Assembly: GCA_030141605.1 (NCBI GenBank)
Contig: JAQGDQ010000381.1
Coordinates: 95,711 to 159,710 of the forward strand
Origin: Tubiluchus corallicola
Lineage: Eukaryota > Priapulida > Priapulimorpha > Priapulimorphida > Tubiluchidae
DNA: 64,000 nucleotides
Direction of reading: 5' to 3'
Shown here: piece after piece, positions 52,401-64,000 of the stretch
How the letters are laid out: each line of letters starts with the position of its first letter
Position numbering within the stretch: position 1 is the stretch's first letter
Program-made: the position numbers and the translations under genes
Notes under the pieces: generated by a model
Database searches by the model: none
What the model was told of the DNA's origin: nothing
What the model saw: only the letters and a program-made list of their open reading frames with translations

Positions 52401-55400
52401 GGAAACAGTCAACATACATCGTGCATCACACATTACGCACAAATGTCATCTTTAATGTTAAACGAAAAACTCATATTTTTTCCTACAACAACTAAGTTCT
52501 GTGTGGGTTGCCAAAGCAAAAAAGAACTCAGTGGCTGTGATTATTTTGTCAACAATGTCCCACTGAACCCTCAGCAGAGACATGGGGTTCCAGTTTTCAC
52601 AGACAGATAATACATATCATGCATTATGTATCACGTATTACGGAATGCTACCTTTATTCTGTTAAATCAACATTAATGCACAAAACATGTCTGAATAAAC
52701 AGCTCTAGCACTACAGTGTTCCCTCACTTATCGCGGGCGTTTCGTTCTGGGCCCACCTGCGATAAGCGAATTTCCGCGAAGTAGGGACGCTATACTTATT
52801 TAATACTTACACGTTTGGGTGGCATTGTAGGGCTTGAATAAAATAGTCTCTAACGGAAATTTCTCAAATAGCACACAAGAAAACAAATTGCACGGTACCT
52901 GAGCCAATCAGCGACTGGGATACAGAGGAGCATTCTCTGGTTGGTCGCTTTCCATCAATCAACCAATTTTGTGTTGTGTACAATCTCACGTCAACAAGTA
53001 GCATTTCAATCGGGCGCAAGTATTACATTTCGTTTTTGGTGTGTATTCATCCGCCGAAAAAATACACTATTTAACGTAAATGGTAATTTTTTATAATTTA
53101 TAATATTCTTTGAAAACCCGCGAAACAGCGATAAACGAACCGCGAATTAGCGAGGGAACACTGTACTTTTTGACACATTAAAGGAAAATCGAACAATTGT
53201 TTAGACTCAAAGTTTTTTAATTCACTGTCCAAAGTATACATTTTCGTGCCTATAAAAGTTAATAAGCGTTTCTAATATTTGAATAATTACCTCGGAAAGT
53301 TAATTAACGGCAACCGAGAACAGCTATCACTTATGTCACAAACTAACCACTATGTGCAATAGTAAGCATCTTCCCTTCCATCAAGCATATTTGTGTAAGC
53401 GAAGATTGCTATAAGACGCTGATGTGATGTTACGAAAATAGGCTCTACGTCACATTGACGTCGCAGACGAACACTGCAGTTCATGATCATGCTTATCACG
53501 GTACAGCACCTATTTGTCGGCCACAGAAATGTGTCAAAAAGGCACCATTGGCAGTTTTAGTGGATTCGCTGAGCTGGGCATAGCTTAGAAAGTTTAACAA
53601 AATTTAACATTACTTAACGTAAGCTTTGAATTAAAAAAAGCTATTGTAAATTTGAATATCTTAGAACATACGTGAACTAGTGTCGACACAATCGTCCGGT
53701 TTTCCTTTAAGAGGAAAAGTTGTTCTCCCTGCAGGTGCTACGTTACTTTCCGCAAAACATAAACATTTGATGGTAAAATTTGATTGACAAACCTATCTTC
53801 TCCAAATCCTCAAGTACACCGCTCTTTACCACCTTGTCAGACAAAAGATTCATTTGCTGCATAATTTTGTTCATAGCTGCTTCAGTTTCTTCAAGCCTCA
53901 CTTGCAACTCTCTCATTTCATCAGCACCTAAAATCAAGTAAAAATCATCGTTTTCACAGCGAAATGGCTTCGCAAACGTTAGGTCTGTCGTAAGTTCTGT
54001 ACTGTATTAGTGGTTTCTCTAAGAATGAAATGGCCTGCAATTGACTAGATTTATTAATTTGCATAAATTTTCACCTGAAATGCACTGAATGCTGAAGCCA
54101 GTGGAAAACCATGGGGTTTCTCTATGAAACGAATTTTTTGCCATGGGTTATCGCAAAAAATTGATTTTTATGTAAATTTTCTGATTTTGTGAAAGTGTCG
54201 ACATTTATCTTAAGTCTTCTGCATGAAATAGGCCTAATCTATCTATTTGTAAGGTTTATTGCATAGCCCTCCAGTCCGGGTAACTCACCCTAGTAACTTT
54301 ATAATCCTATTATAATTTACAACCAACCCGAATATCAGCACTTCACTATGAAAAAGAATCAATTTGCTTTCATTTTTATGACTGCCTTTTGAGACATTAG
54401 GGATAATTTTTTTAGAAGAATAGGCATTATTTACCTTGTTAACCTTGTTTACCTTGTTAACTAGTTACAAAAACTCTGTTATCATCAAGCTTAAGATTAT
54501 GTAATAAAATCTTCGGGTAAAAATCATCAAGAAATATTGATGAAAACTGGAAATACAGTAAGTTATGTTGCTTAAAACTTGCATTAAAGTACAATAAAAG
54601 GGGTACCTGAAGTAGGTTTCAGAAAAATTGCCTTAAAAATTACATTACTTCATAGCAATTTTATGCGTATGTCTTACTCGTGTTGAAAAGAATTTTAGTT
54701 TGTTTTCATTTTAAATCTCCCGCAATACTGTTCCGAAGTCGCCATTACATGACGTCATGTACCAAACGTAAATCAAGGGAAGAAAAGGCAATGTTAAATT
54801 ATATCTCAAAAGACTTTCCGTGCAAATCTATATTACTTAGATTTTCACTTAACTGCTAGAAAGACTTATGTAACTAGAAAAGAGAGAAATATTAATTATT
54901 TAAAATGTTTTCACCAATTGGTAAAATGTCGCTGACTCGCCCTCCAGGGTGCGCCACTCACTAACCAAAACGTATTTTTAATCTTATTGACAAGATACAG
55001 TAATTTTAAATTTTATTTACTTAGTGACTTTTGCGCTACGAATGCTCTGATTATTTTTTCAAACTTTACAAAATGTTATCTAAAATTGTGTCGAATGACC
55101 TGTGCATCTAACGGTCATCGCGGGAGTTTAAATTTACATGTTCTATACAGCGTGACTGCCGATTGAAGTCCTGTATGCAACAAGCCAGTATGTAAGTGAT
55201 ATAAAATTTCAAAACGAATTTTTATGTGTCTGAAGGGTTTTCTTGTGCTTTAAAGAACAGGCTTCATGAAACAATGTGTCTAAAAATTGACTGCAACATC
55301 TGAGGACATTGTGTTGCTCGTTAGTGGCAAGCAACATCACAAAAATTATTCAAGTTTACTAGTCAAATGACATAATGCATTGACTAAATTCTCTAACTAA

Positions 55401-58400
55401 ATCTGCTGCTGCTTTGTTAATGCCGCAAGACTTTTACTCGTCTTTTGCAAGTAGTATGTTGTCATGGAAACGACTCAGTATCTGCGTGAGTGAATTTAAA
55501 CGCAAATCAAGTTGCATTTATTGGGGCTTAAACAGATTTTTACTGCAGAATAAAGTTGTGAGATGCACGTTACAAATTTTCATAGCAAATTGTTTGCTTG
55601 GTTTGTATTGCTGTATGTGTTCTGTTACTTCATCATTTCATTACCTCTGCCACTTATTTATACCTACCTGTTAGAGGGCTTCTTTTACCTATGCAGAAAA
55701 ACAATGCCTGTTTTGGACAGTTGAGTTGATAGGTCAGACGTTCGTTGTTGGTCTGGCCAGTGGGCATGTTCCGCTGGACAGTTAACGCACTTGTCTGTAA
55801 AAGCTGGTACACGATCTGAAATGTAACTTCTGTGGCAGGAAGAACTGAGCTAACTGTAGTTTTTGGCAAAAAGGACAGTGTTCTGGTTGTACATCCTGTT
55901 ACCGATAAGTCTCATTGCTGTTACAAGGTTTGTAAAGCTGATCAAGCCACAGAAGTGTGATGTTATTCCATTCCAGTCAGCTGTTGGTACGTTGTTGTTG
56001 TTGTAGACTACAAGAGGGTTGTTGGATGCTGTTGAATAGCTGTCATTACCTGCGTTGTTATGATGGATGGGGGATTGCGTTACCATAACCGCCACATTGA
56101 ACTTTTATTGTGGAATTATTTATTTCAATTGTGCTTTTGTTTCAGCAGTGAAAAACCGTTGAATAAATTATTATTTTTGATCAATACATAAGAATTAGGG
56201 ATGCCTAAAGCCCGGGAAATTACAATAGCCCTGCACTTACTGATAAATCTTTCATCTTGTCTTTTGTTGCCTCCGGCCCGCCGTCGCCGTAACCATTCCA
56301 CGTAATCTGGATCCAGACCGTACTGATCAAGATCATCAATTTCAAACCTTTTTTCTTTTTCATTGTACTTTAGATTTTTATAGTAATTTCTCAGATATAC
56401 GTCATCTTTCGGTTCTCGATTTACGAACGCCTATAACGTAAAATAACCATAATTTACACTGCTGATAGAAACATTCGTTGAATTTTAATAATCTTATTTT
56501 TTTCAGACAAATCGAATAAAAAAACTGTTTCATCAGACATAAAACAAAAAAAAAAATCACACCTGAGCACTTGAACTTCACTGGCTTTATTAAGCATTGT
56601 TCCAAACCATGGTCTAACAAATTGCATATCAGCAGGTTTATTAGAACAATATTTGAAAAGTGTCTAGTGTTTAATAGTATCTGATACTTGATAAAACCAA
56701 ACTGGTAAATGTTGCATAAATTTTCAATTCACGAGATAAAGCTTTTTTATTTACTGTATATATACATATATTGTTACCAGATGAGTGTTTTATCATTATT
56801 TGTACTACTTACTCTGAAGTCAACTTACTTTGAAAAATGTGTACATGAGAAAGATGACAATCCCGACTGCGCACACGGGCAGATACGTGTGCATTGTGCT
56901 TTTGCTCGTATCCCCGTGACCAGCTGCTGTCATTCTAGCTGCTCTCATACCAGGATGACCACCAGGGTGCGGGCGATCCTAAAGTGAACGTTTCGTTAGC
57001 TCGGTCCGACATATGCAGCACGACTATTCGCTATTCAAAATTTTTAACATTTCCAACAATCAAATGAAAAAATTACCATGCCGCCATCTGCATAGAGCGT
57101 CCGAGTCGGTTCCGAGGTCTTGATGGTCTTCACGGGTTGTCCTCGCAGGGGTGTAGGTATAAAGTCATCTAAAGGAATAGTAAGACAAGCATTTGATAAT
57201 GTTTATAACAGTGACATGTCCAATGCATCTGCTAGCTCTGGCAGAAAAAGCCTCGTACCCAAACTCATTTTCACTCCCTTCCACAGAAAGTACATTAGTC
57301 ATAAGTCATTTATTTCACCTTACACATTTACAATGGTTATACATACAATATCTAGTGAAAGGGCCTACAATGGATATAATACAAATAAGAAATACTGCAC
57401 AGGAAAAGCCTCAAACACTGTTCACTTATACACGAAGGTAAATGTGTTGCGGGTAATCAAGAAGCAGGGCTTGTTAGATTGTCCCACACATTGATAGAAA
57501 AAAAAGTAATGGAGATAATCTGAAAATTTAAAGTGAATCGTGATAAAAAAAACGTTAGTGCTTAAAATGGAATGATGTAATGAATGAAACTCATACATGG
57601 AATGATATAAAAGATAGAAAGACTATTATTTTTTAATAGTATGTAAAATTAAAATAACTTGATTAAGCTAACACCGCTGTTTTGCAACTACTGTGAGGAC
57701 TTGAGATCTTGCATGTCCAGGGCTTTTGAAACAGAGTTTATAATAATGCAATACACTCATTACTGATATGAACAGCTTGTTCACCTAATTACCTAAATAT
57801 AGGGTTACCATACGTCTGGGTTTCCCCAGACACGTCCTCTTTTTGGGCCTCTGTCCAGGCGTCCGGGAGAGTTTTCAAAAAATCAGTAGTTTGTCCGGGT
57901 TTTGCCTCAATCCGTAAGTATGTACGAACGTTGCCAACTGCAGAGGCGTACGACAGTACGAGACAAAGAAAAGCTCGTTAATTTTCAATACAAGATGTTG
58001 CTAACATCTCAAAATGCAACCCTTGTAAAAGCTTTGTGTACGTATTTACTGAACAAAAGTAAGCGATGCGCACATCACTGTGTGTCACACGACTTACACC
58101 GCTGTCGATACTCGGTGTAAAGACTTAAAATGACGTCAGCTTCCGGGAGCCATTTTGTTTGTTTTTATGTGAATATCTGTGCAGTCGACCGAAATTGCTG
58201 AAAGCAATTCGGTCTTCGGAAAATTATTCTTGGTCTCAGCCTCGGGCTCAGTCAAGTTCAAGCGTAACTGTTTCTGACAGCCAAGAAGAAGCAGGCGACT
58301 AACACTTGCAGTGTGTTAATGTTTTCTGTAGTATAGCCATTTGGTATTGCTATTTAGAATACATGTAGGCCTATTTGTATAATTTGCATTGTTTTAATAG

Positions 58401-58693
58401 ACCCTAGACTAATCATTTTTGCCTACTTACAAGTGTGCGAAAAAGTGTCCTCTTTTTCAACTCAGACAATATGGTAACCCTACCTAAATGAGCCCAATGA
58501 ATTACATCAGCGTCATACCTGTTTGTTTTCTTTGTTCAGTAAAGAAAGCACTTTTTACTATAGGGTAAAATATTTTTGGAAATAGCACAGCAAAACAGCA
58601 ACCAACAATGGCAAATACTATTATAACAGAATTTCGCCCTTCTCCAAAAGCCATCTTGTTATTTTTTGTTAGCAACTCAGCTCCTGCTGCCAT
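49475..58693 (-). CDS. RIC3: RIC3-like nicotinic acetylcholine receptor chaperone, complete, 7 exons, 508 residues
   Basis: Exons on the minus strand: 58693-58519, 57168-57077, 56978-56829, 56430-56241, 53927-53793, 51056-50902, 50104-49475. All junctions are GT-AG and phase-consistent. RIC3 is an endoplasmic-reticulum membrane protein that helps nicotinic acetylcholine and 5-HT3 receptor subunits fold and assemble. Visible here: N-terminal hydrophobic segment NSVIIVFAIVGCCFAVLFPK (residues 22-41), a Pro/Gly-rich linker (about 59-115), second membrane segment TYLPVCAVGIVIFLMYTFFK (120-139), an acidic/basic segment, then the family coiled coil MRELQVRLEETEAAMNKIMQ (about 207-226) and a second helical region (about 260-295). 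The tail from 300 is acidic and disordered with a triple 18-residue repeat. The layout of two membrane segments plus coiled coil, and the LEETEAAM motif, match known RIC3 proteins. Confidence 0.9.
49761..49919 (-). repeat. In-frame triple repeat in the RIC3 tail, 54 bp unit
   Basis: Encodes LDEAVHSNSNMEDVKDHS three times with small changes (DEPAHSNSTMEDVKDHK in the last). It is a multiple of three and so keeps the frame. Confidence 0.92.
50172..50846 (+). mobile_element. MITE family 1, copy C, RIC3 intron 6
   Basis: A diverged copy sharing GTGGATTATCTCAGCTTAGA, TTGGTATCAAAATGATCCTC and TTTGCTGTGCAAGTGCAAC with copies A and B. The left end is decayed. Confidence 0.65.
51097..51561 (+). mobile_element. 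TTAA-flanked piggyBac-like MITE, 465 bp, RIC3 intron 5
   Basis: TTAA followed by CCCTTTCATACCCATTG on the left and GGGACTGAAAGGG then TTAA on the right, giving inverted ends CCCTTTCA. Subterminal inverted motifs ATCCCGTGGGATA occur twice. No coding capacity. Confidence 0.85.
51590..51925 (+). mobile_element. MITE family 2, copy 4, ending in a second piggyBac-like terminus
   Basis: CATAAGTCTTTTCACAG starts a copy of the family seen at 251, 21283 and 41455. It runs to AGGCGTTATCAAGTGTACAC and is followed by GTGGGACTGAAAGGGTTAA, the same terminus that ends the preceding element at 51561. Confidence 0.65.
51926..52711. other. RIC3 intron 5, unassigned part
   Basis: No supported feature. Several short open frames at 52056-52495 have no family pattern. 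Confidence 0.35.
52712..53165 (+). mobile_element. Tigger/pogo-like MITE, 454 bp, RIC3 intron 5
   Basis: Starts TACAGTGTTCCCTCACTTAT with CGCGGGCGTTTCG, and ends AATTAGCGAGGGAACACTGTA. The inverted repeat is about 26 bp long with a TA at each boundary, typical of Tigger/pogo-derived elements. Confidence 0.85.
53941..56220. other. RIC3 intron 4, no gene recognised
   Basis: Short open frames on both strands, for example 55414-55674 and minus 56095-55850, lack family patterns. CCCTCCAGTCCGGGTAACTC near 54270 and CGCCCTCCAGGGTGCGCCAC near 54940 could be opposing ends of an old element; not supported further. Confidence 0.35.
57800..58482 (+). mobile_element. hAT-type MITE, 683 bp, RIC3 intron 1
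   Basis: Terminal inverted repeats TAGGGTTACCATA and TATGGTAACCCTA. The flanking 8-mers are CCTAAATA (57792-57799) and CCTAAATG (58483-58490), a 7 of 8 match. Subterminal sequence has GTCCTCTTTTTG near the left end and, in the same direction, GTGTCCTCTTTTTC near the right. The small open frame inside (57902-58120) has no recognised domain. Confidence 0.88.
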
Positions 58694-59089
58694 CTATATT
58701 TAAGGTATACACTTCTGATACATAATATAATAATATATACCCTATTGTTCATTATTTTAATATTTTATATTTCTGTTTGATCTAACGCCGTTAACTTTGT
58801 GACAATTATTAAATTGTTTAACTGATTCACATAAATTTGTATAATAAACCAAAAAAATAAACAAAAAATTACTCTTGTTATATTTAGTGTCCAATCCCAA
58901 TGTTTAAGTTTTAACAGACTTTTAGGTCGTATGAATAAAATTTTAAGCCTTGCTTGCCTTGTAGTTCTACTGCGTGCCTTGTGCCGTATAATATACCTTA
59001 CAATTTATATATTATAATTAGTCTTAGACTCATTATAATTATTTATATTTATAATAATAATAATATAATTATTTTTGATTAAAATTAAT

Positions 59090-59580
59090 TAGGCATAACA
59101 TCTTTTGTCATTTTGTAATAATTGACGGGTACATTGTCAGGGGCAGTTGCTTTGTTGATATTAAGATATGCCAGTGTTCTTTGTACTCTGTTCATTTCTA
59201 TAGGTGTGAGGAAAAATGAGTTAGGGTTCGGTTAATTGTTATAGAAAATCAGTAAAGTCGATACCTGGTGGTGTATTTATTTTACTAGCTAGAGTTGTTC
59301 CAATAGTAGCAAAAAAGTATTGAGAATATCTGCTATTTGCGCAGGATCTATAGTCATTGTTCCATTGTATCTCAGTTCTGTTGGCAGTATTTGTTTTTTA
59401 TTTGAATAATATCGTTAATAGTGTTATTTTTGTCATTACGCATTTTTGTAATACATTTTTGGACTGTTCTTTGATATCATTCAATTTGTTGGGGTAAGTC
59501 TTATACTGTTTATATAATGACCTTGACAATTTATGTATAGTATACATTCTGTTTCTCTGTTTTATTAACGTCGATATTGC
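59090..59580 (-). pseudogene. Non-LTR retrotransposon fossil, linker and start of reverse transcriptase
   Basis: On the minus strand one stretch gives TIDPAQIADILNTFFATIGT then LASKINTPPGIDF. Further on, another gives LAYLNINKATAPDNVPVNYY. These match the segment between endonuclease and reverse transcriptase of LINE elements (I...FN.YF..IG..LA..I) and the first RT motif (L..LN..KA.GPD.IP). Stops and frame changes separate them. It lies in the divergent spacer between RIC3 and CNOT11. Confidence 0.75.
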
Positions 59581-59975
59581 TGGGGTAATCTATGGTTATC
59601 TATGGATACATTTAAGAAATTTGAACAAATGCATCGCAAAGCATGTATGCATTATTTTTAGCAGATAAAAAATATAAATTACATAGTCTTATATCTTGAT
59701 GAAATGAGGTTGGATGCTTGCTTTCGGTTTTATAGTCTGGTAAGCAACAATAACTTTTGTAAAAAATGGTAATTGAAATAATCATTAATGCATGCAGCAG
59801 TGACCGATAATTAATCATTTGTTAATAGTTAGATAATCAATTGTTTGTTTTCAAACAATTGATTATCAAAAAAATGCTCACCCTTACCAGTATCTACTGA
59901 ATTTGTCGTGGAAAACACAAAAGTGAATATGCGTACTGTCCGACCAGAGGTGCCAACGTTGTTACAGCTTACAGC

Positions 59976-62900
59976 ATGGCGTTGACTCCGCAGGAATTGT
60001 CATCATTATTAAGGTAAATAAATAAATACCTTGGACTGAAAAACATTTATGAAAGGGGTTTTTTCTTCAATTTAGGCCTGAGTTGATCCCCGAGAAATGC
60101 GGTAACACTTCTAGTAATTGAACGTGGATTTTACCGATTTTTTGGGGTTTTTTGCATGTCTCTCTTTGGATAGATGCCTTAATCTATGTTTAATTCATGA
60201 TTTTCGTATTTATAAATATTGTATCAGCCTGGTGCGCAATATTATTGTTATCATTACTGCTACATTTACAACTGCACGTTTGTGTTATGCAGGATCAGAG
60301 ATTAAAGTCTGTAGCAAAAGAGAATTTTTTTGAAAAGAAATGTTGGCCTTTAATTCAAGAAAATTAAACCTATTGTAACTACCACTATAGTCTAAATTGA
60401 AGTTGCGATATGGCTTGCCACACAGCACTGAAAGTCGACAAAAATTTTTTAGGATCATGAAACTTTGTGATAGATTTGCAGGATTACAAGATTAGAAATT
60501 ATGTTAAAATGAACTTACTGGTATCAATTCTAGTCTTATTTTTACATTTCTCTATTTCAGTTTTCCCTTGTATGTAAAATATGTATCATTTACGCGTTAC
60601 ATTTTGCTCGGATTTTCTTATTACTCTAGAAATGTTACATATGAAATTAATGCATAATGTTTCGTCTGTAATGTGGCATACATTTTTCATTATCCTTATG
60701 TTGCAGCATCTTATCAGAGGATGCTTGTGAGATGCAACCCTTTGAGGTTATTGGATCTAATTTTCATCAGTACTTTCAAAGAGTGGATCACTTCAAACTG
60801 GGGATGAGTATGGTAATTAGGATACGGAATAGTCGTTATAAAATTAATAACATTTTTCATTAGCAAATTGAAATTGACATATGCAATACGCGTGCACACA
60901 GACATGTACATTTTCTTGTCGTCATTATATAAATGTTTTAAACTTGTTTTGTGTTCATCAGGGTGTAAAAGAAAAGAAAAGTTTGCTGGGTTTATTTTAC
61001 TGTTATCACCTAAACTTAGAAAAATATAACAAAGAAATTTGTAAAGAAACTGCCTGTTAAGCACAAATTTAAAATATTATTTAAATTTTAAGTAAACTAC
61101 CACTGGCATAGTGGCTTTCTGTACGTGCGCGCTGCCGTCACTGGTGCACCCCCACTAATTTTATCTATGAGCGTCACTGGTGCACCCCCACTATGAGCCA
61201 CAACTGTTGCTTTGTACTTGAATTTGATTGAAGTTGTTTTTACAGGTGTTGCTGTTGCAGCAACCGGATCTACTCCCTCATCCCACACAGAGACTCACTG
61301 CTATATATCTCATTTATGAAATGTACAAAACGGAGCCCGTAGCTTCTACTCCTTTTGCGCAAATGTTTGTGTATCTCATGGTAAGCATGTTTTCAAGAAG
61401 TGAATCTGATAACATAATCAAAGCAGTTCGAACAAGAATCTGTATTATAGCCACTGTTGCATATATAGTACATCCTCACTTAACAACTCCTCGCTTAGCG
61501 ACGTTTCATTTTAACCATGCTGACCTTTTGACACCCTTTTTCACGTAACGACGCACGTTTCACTTTAATGACACACGTTTCACTTAACAACTCCCCGCTC
61601 AGCGACGTTTCGTTTTAACCATGCTGACCTTTTGACACCCTTTTTCACTTAACGACGCACGTTTCACTTTAATGACACGCGTTTCACTTAACGACGCACA
61701 TTTCACTTTAATGGCACGCGTTTCACTTAACGACGCACGTTTCGCTTAACAACGTACGTTTCACTTTAATGGCACACGTTTCACTTAACAACTCCCCGCT
61801 TAGCGACGTTTCGTTTTAACCATGCTGACCTTTTGACACCCTTTTTCACTTAACGACGCACGTTTCACTTTAACGACGCACGTTTCACTTTAACGACTCA
61901 CGTTTCACTTAACGACTCACGTTTCACTTAACAACGCACGTTTCACTTTAACGACTCACGTTTCACTTAACGACGCACGTTTCACGTAACAACGCACGTT
62001 TCACTTTAACGACAATTTCTTTACTTTATCAATGACATTTGTACCTAATTTGATACATTAAAATGGTACATATTTTACTATTTTGTTGTAAAACTGCTCT
62101 AGTAATGTAAACAGTGTAATTATTATATACGTTTTTGCTTCTCATTTGTCTTCTAAATGCTAGCCGTTTATATCTGGAACCTCTGTTATTATCTCTTTAT
62201 AAGTGAGATCTGGGAGCAAACTTTATGCAAGCAACCTGTTGCTATAGCAACCACACTAAGTATGTAGGTGAAATTCCAGGGGTGTCCCGGGCCATGGTTT
62301 TTACTCAGCTGCAGTGTTTATTGTTTAACCGCTGCCGACTTAAACGTTAATGAAAGAGAAACCGCTAAAGCTACGTAATGGTAAGTAAGATGTATAGGTG
62401 GTTTCAGGCAAACAGAAAGAAATTAATCAGTAGAAATATGAATAAAACTCTTAAAATGTTTAACTATTGTGATTTAACTTGATTTTGCTGCTGGAACGTA
62501 TCACATTTCTTTTGCATTACTTTTTGTGGAAGTCTTGTCTTCACGTAATGATGTTTCACTTAACGTCATGTTTAGCGTTGTTAAACGAGGACTTACTGTA
62601 TAGAAATAAAAATACGTATTTTTAGTAATTTTCCAGATCTCTTATACCTGTTTATTTATCTATTCATTGTTTCTGGCAGAATCCTCCTGATGAGGCCAGT
62701 AAGGGTCCTGGGAAGAGAGAGTTTGCTGGCGCCTTGCCAAGAATATCACAACCAGAGAAGGCATTTCTGTCACAGATTCTCACAAACGGCCCACATGTTA
62801 AAGAGGTGGGTTTTCAAAATTTGCCGACTTGTGATCATCTTTGAGAGTAATGAGCTTCATTTTTATTGCATATTGTAAATGTAAGATGAAGCTTCATAAA

Positions 62901-63615
62901 ACGTTAGAGGAAAATCAGACCCCATCTTAAAAAACAATCGTCTTTTTTCAAATATTGAAAAGAATCATACTATTTTTTCAAAAATGACTTAGGTGAAAGA
63001 ATTATTACTACACAAATATAATTTTGTGTTCGTGCCACTAGTTCTTAGCTGTTACATGCACTTCGCCATTCGCTAGTTAGACGGGCACTAGAGCCTGCCT
63101 TTTGAAAAGGAGTTATACAAAAAACAAGTGCTGTACCTCTCAGTTCAGATGTGTGTTAGTTTGACAGCTCAGCTCACGGTGGTAAATTTGTAATTTGAAT
63201 TTTTCTCTTAAAACTTGCCTAGTTTTAGCACAACACACTGAATATCTTACCATAGCACTGTACTTCAATTTTCTCTTTTACAAACACGTGCAACACGCTC
63301 GTGGAATATTTTTGCAGTCGAAAATTATATTAGTTTGTGATGTCATCAATAGTTGGGCTCGCCCGCCAATTAATTAAGTTTTAAATCTATTACTTAATTA
63401 TCAGAAGCGCTTTTGCAGCATTAATTGTGCTAAAAAGTTTATTTTTTATCGGGCTTGAAAATGGGAAGGTATATGAAAAACCATCCTGTCTTTTTTTTAA
63501 TGAATTTGTACTGAAGTAATTGTACTAAATAAAAGGTAATAGTATTTCTTGATTATTTCAGTTAGTAAGGAAAACGCCGCGACAAATTCTACAGTTAGAT
63601 CCTTCTGTAATTCCC
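59976..63615 (+). CDS. CNOT11: CNOT11-like CCR4-NOT complex subunit, N-terminal part (five exons)
   Basis: Exons: 59976-60013, 60707-60812, 61246-61380, 62680-62805, 63562-63615; further exons lie beyond the right edge. Junctions are GT-AG and in phase, giving 153 residues. The protein starts [20 protein letters not shown], then [14 protein letters not shown], then [20 protein letters not shown] and [18 protein letters not shown], then [13 protein letters not shown] and [16 protein letters not shown]. This matches the N-terminal domain of CNOT11 (C2orf29) closely as I recall it. CNOT11 with CNOT10 forms a module bound to the N-terminus of CNOT1 in the CCR4-NOT deadenylase. The start ATG is in a GCATGG context. 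Divergent from RIC3 with 1.28 kb between the start codons. Confidence 0.92.
61469..62600 (+). mobile_element. Tigger/pogo-like element with internal tandem region, CNOT11 intron 3
   Basis: The left end TACATCCTCACTTAACAACT and the right end, inverted, TACAGTAAGTCCTCGTTTAA mark a 1.1-kb element. From 61480 to about 62010 it consists of irregular 18-22-bp units of CGTTTCACTTAACGACGCA type, clearly expansions of its own terminal sequence. The related small copy is at 16239-16508. No transposase frame. Confidence 0.75.
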
Positions 63616-64000
63616 GTAAGTTCTCTTCTTATAGCAACATTATAAAATTCTAATTAAACAAAAATTCATTGATAATTTATTTAAAGAAATTGGGGTAGTA
63701 ATTATGCAACAAACAAATTACTATGCCAACATATTGCCAGTAATTGTTTAGTTAATTTTTGATATTTTCTGTGGATAAATGCTATAATTCACAACTTGAT
63801 GTGTGAAAACACTATATGCTTGGCTCCAGCACTTATTCAAACGTATTACATACAACCCGAACACTTCAGGATTGGAAAATTTGTTCGAGTTATATGGGTA
63901 CAAGTTAGACAATGTTTGAAAGAAAGAAGATTGAGTCACTCATCAGCGTTGGACAATAATCTACAGGCTGTGAAAATAACAAACTCAACCTTTAATCAAA

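Noticed and set aside
57120-57494. 124-codon plus-strand frame overlapping RIC3 exon 2
   Set aside because: It partly overlaps a supported minus-strand exon; no domain and no splice evidence.
63948-64000. Possible sixth CNOT11 exon after AATCTACAG near 63966
   Set aside because: No pyrimidine tract, and the translation (AVKITNS) does not resemble the expected continuation of CNOT11.
1-64000. tRNA, rRNA, riboswitch or bacterial promoter signals
   Set aside because: I saw no cloverleaf with A and B boxes and no rRNA-like sequence; bacterial signals do not apply to this animal DNA.

Overview
The window is animal nuclear DNA. Genes are split by canonical GT-AG introns, intergenic DNA is AT-rich, and many MITE-like DNA transposons, decayed non-LTR retrotransposons and long intronic minisatellites are present. 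Three proteins are recognisable from their spliced sequence: a BRD10/KIAA2026-type bromodomain protein, the acetylcholine-receptor chaperone RIC3, and the CCR4-NOT subunit CNOT11. Together they indicate a metazoan. The compact genes and repeat types suggest a non-vertebrate, but I cannot place the phylum from sequence alone.

Layout. 1-6.5 kb: minus strand, two exons of an unrecognised gene running off the left edge, and an upstream two-exon 102-residue gene. Both have large minisatellites in their introns. 6.6-14.6 kb: no confident gene; hAT-type and other MITEs and fragments of reverse transcriptase and transposase. 14,678-45,057: plus strand, a complete 15-exon BRD10/KIAA2026 homologue (1,825 residues by my splice model; all junctions GT-AG and phase-consistent). 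About 12 kb of its 30 kb is tandem repeat, a different unit in each of introns 4, 7 (two arrays), 9, 11 (two arrays), 12 and 14. 45-49.5 kb: convergent intergenic DNA with a TTAA-flanked MITE just after the stop, two small tandem arrays and a hAT-type MITE. 49,475-58,693: minus strand, complete 7-exon RIC3 homologue (508 residues). 58.7-60 kb: divergent spacer with an antisense retrotransposon fossil. 59,976 to the right edge: plus strand, first five exons of CNOT11.

The three identified genes have unrelated cellular roles (chromatin reader, ER receptor assembly, mRNA deadenylation). I see no operon-like or pathway link between them.

The most unusual feature is that several minisatellites carry splice signals in the sense direction of the host gene. 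The 29-bp array of intron 7 starts exactly at the exon 7 donor and repeats it about 94 times, each copy having pyrimidine-tract-AG|GT form. The 47-bp array of intron 12 repeats AAG|GTGAGT. The 44/41-bp array of intron 14 repeats a pyrimidine-rich ACAG about 80 times. An in-frame 33-bp coding array in the last exon also begins at CAG|GTGAAC. Intronic minisatellites overlapping splice sites have, as I recall, been described in amphioxus; I could not check this here.
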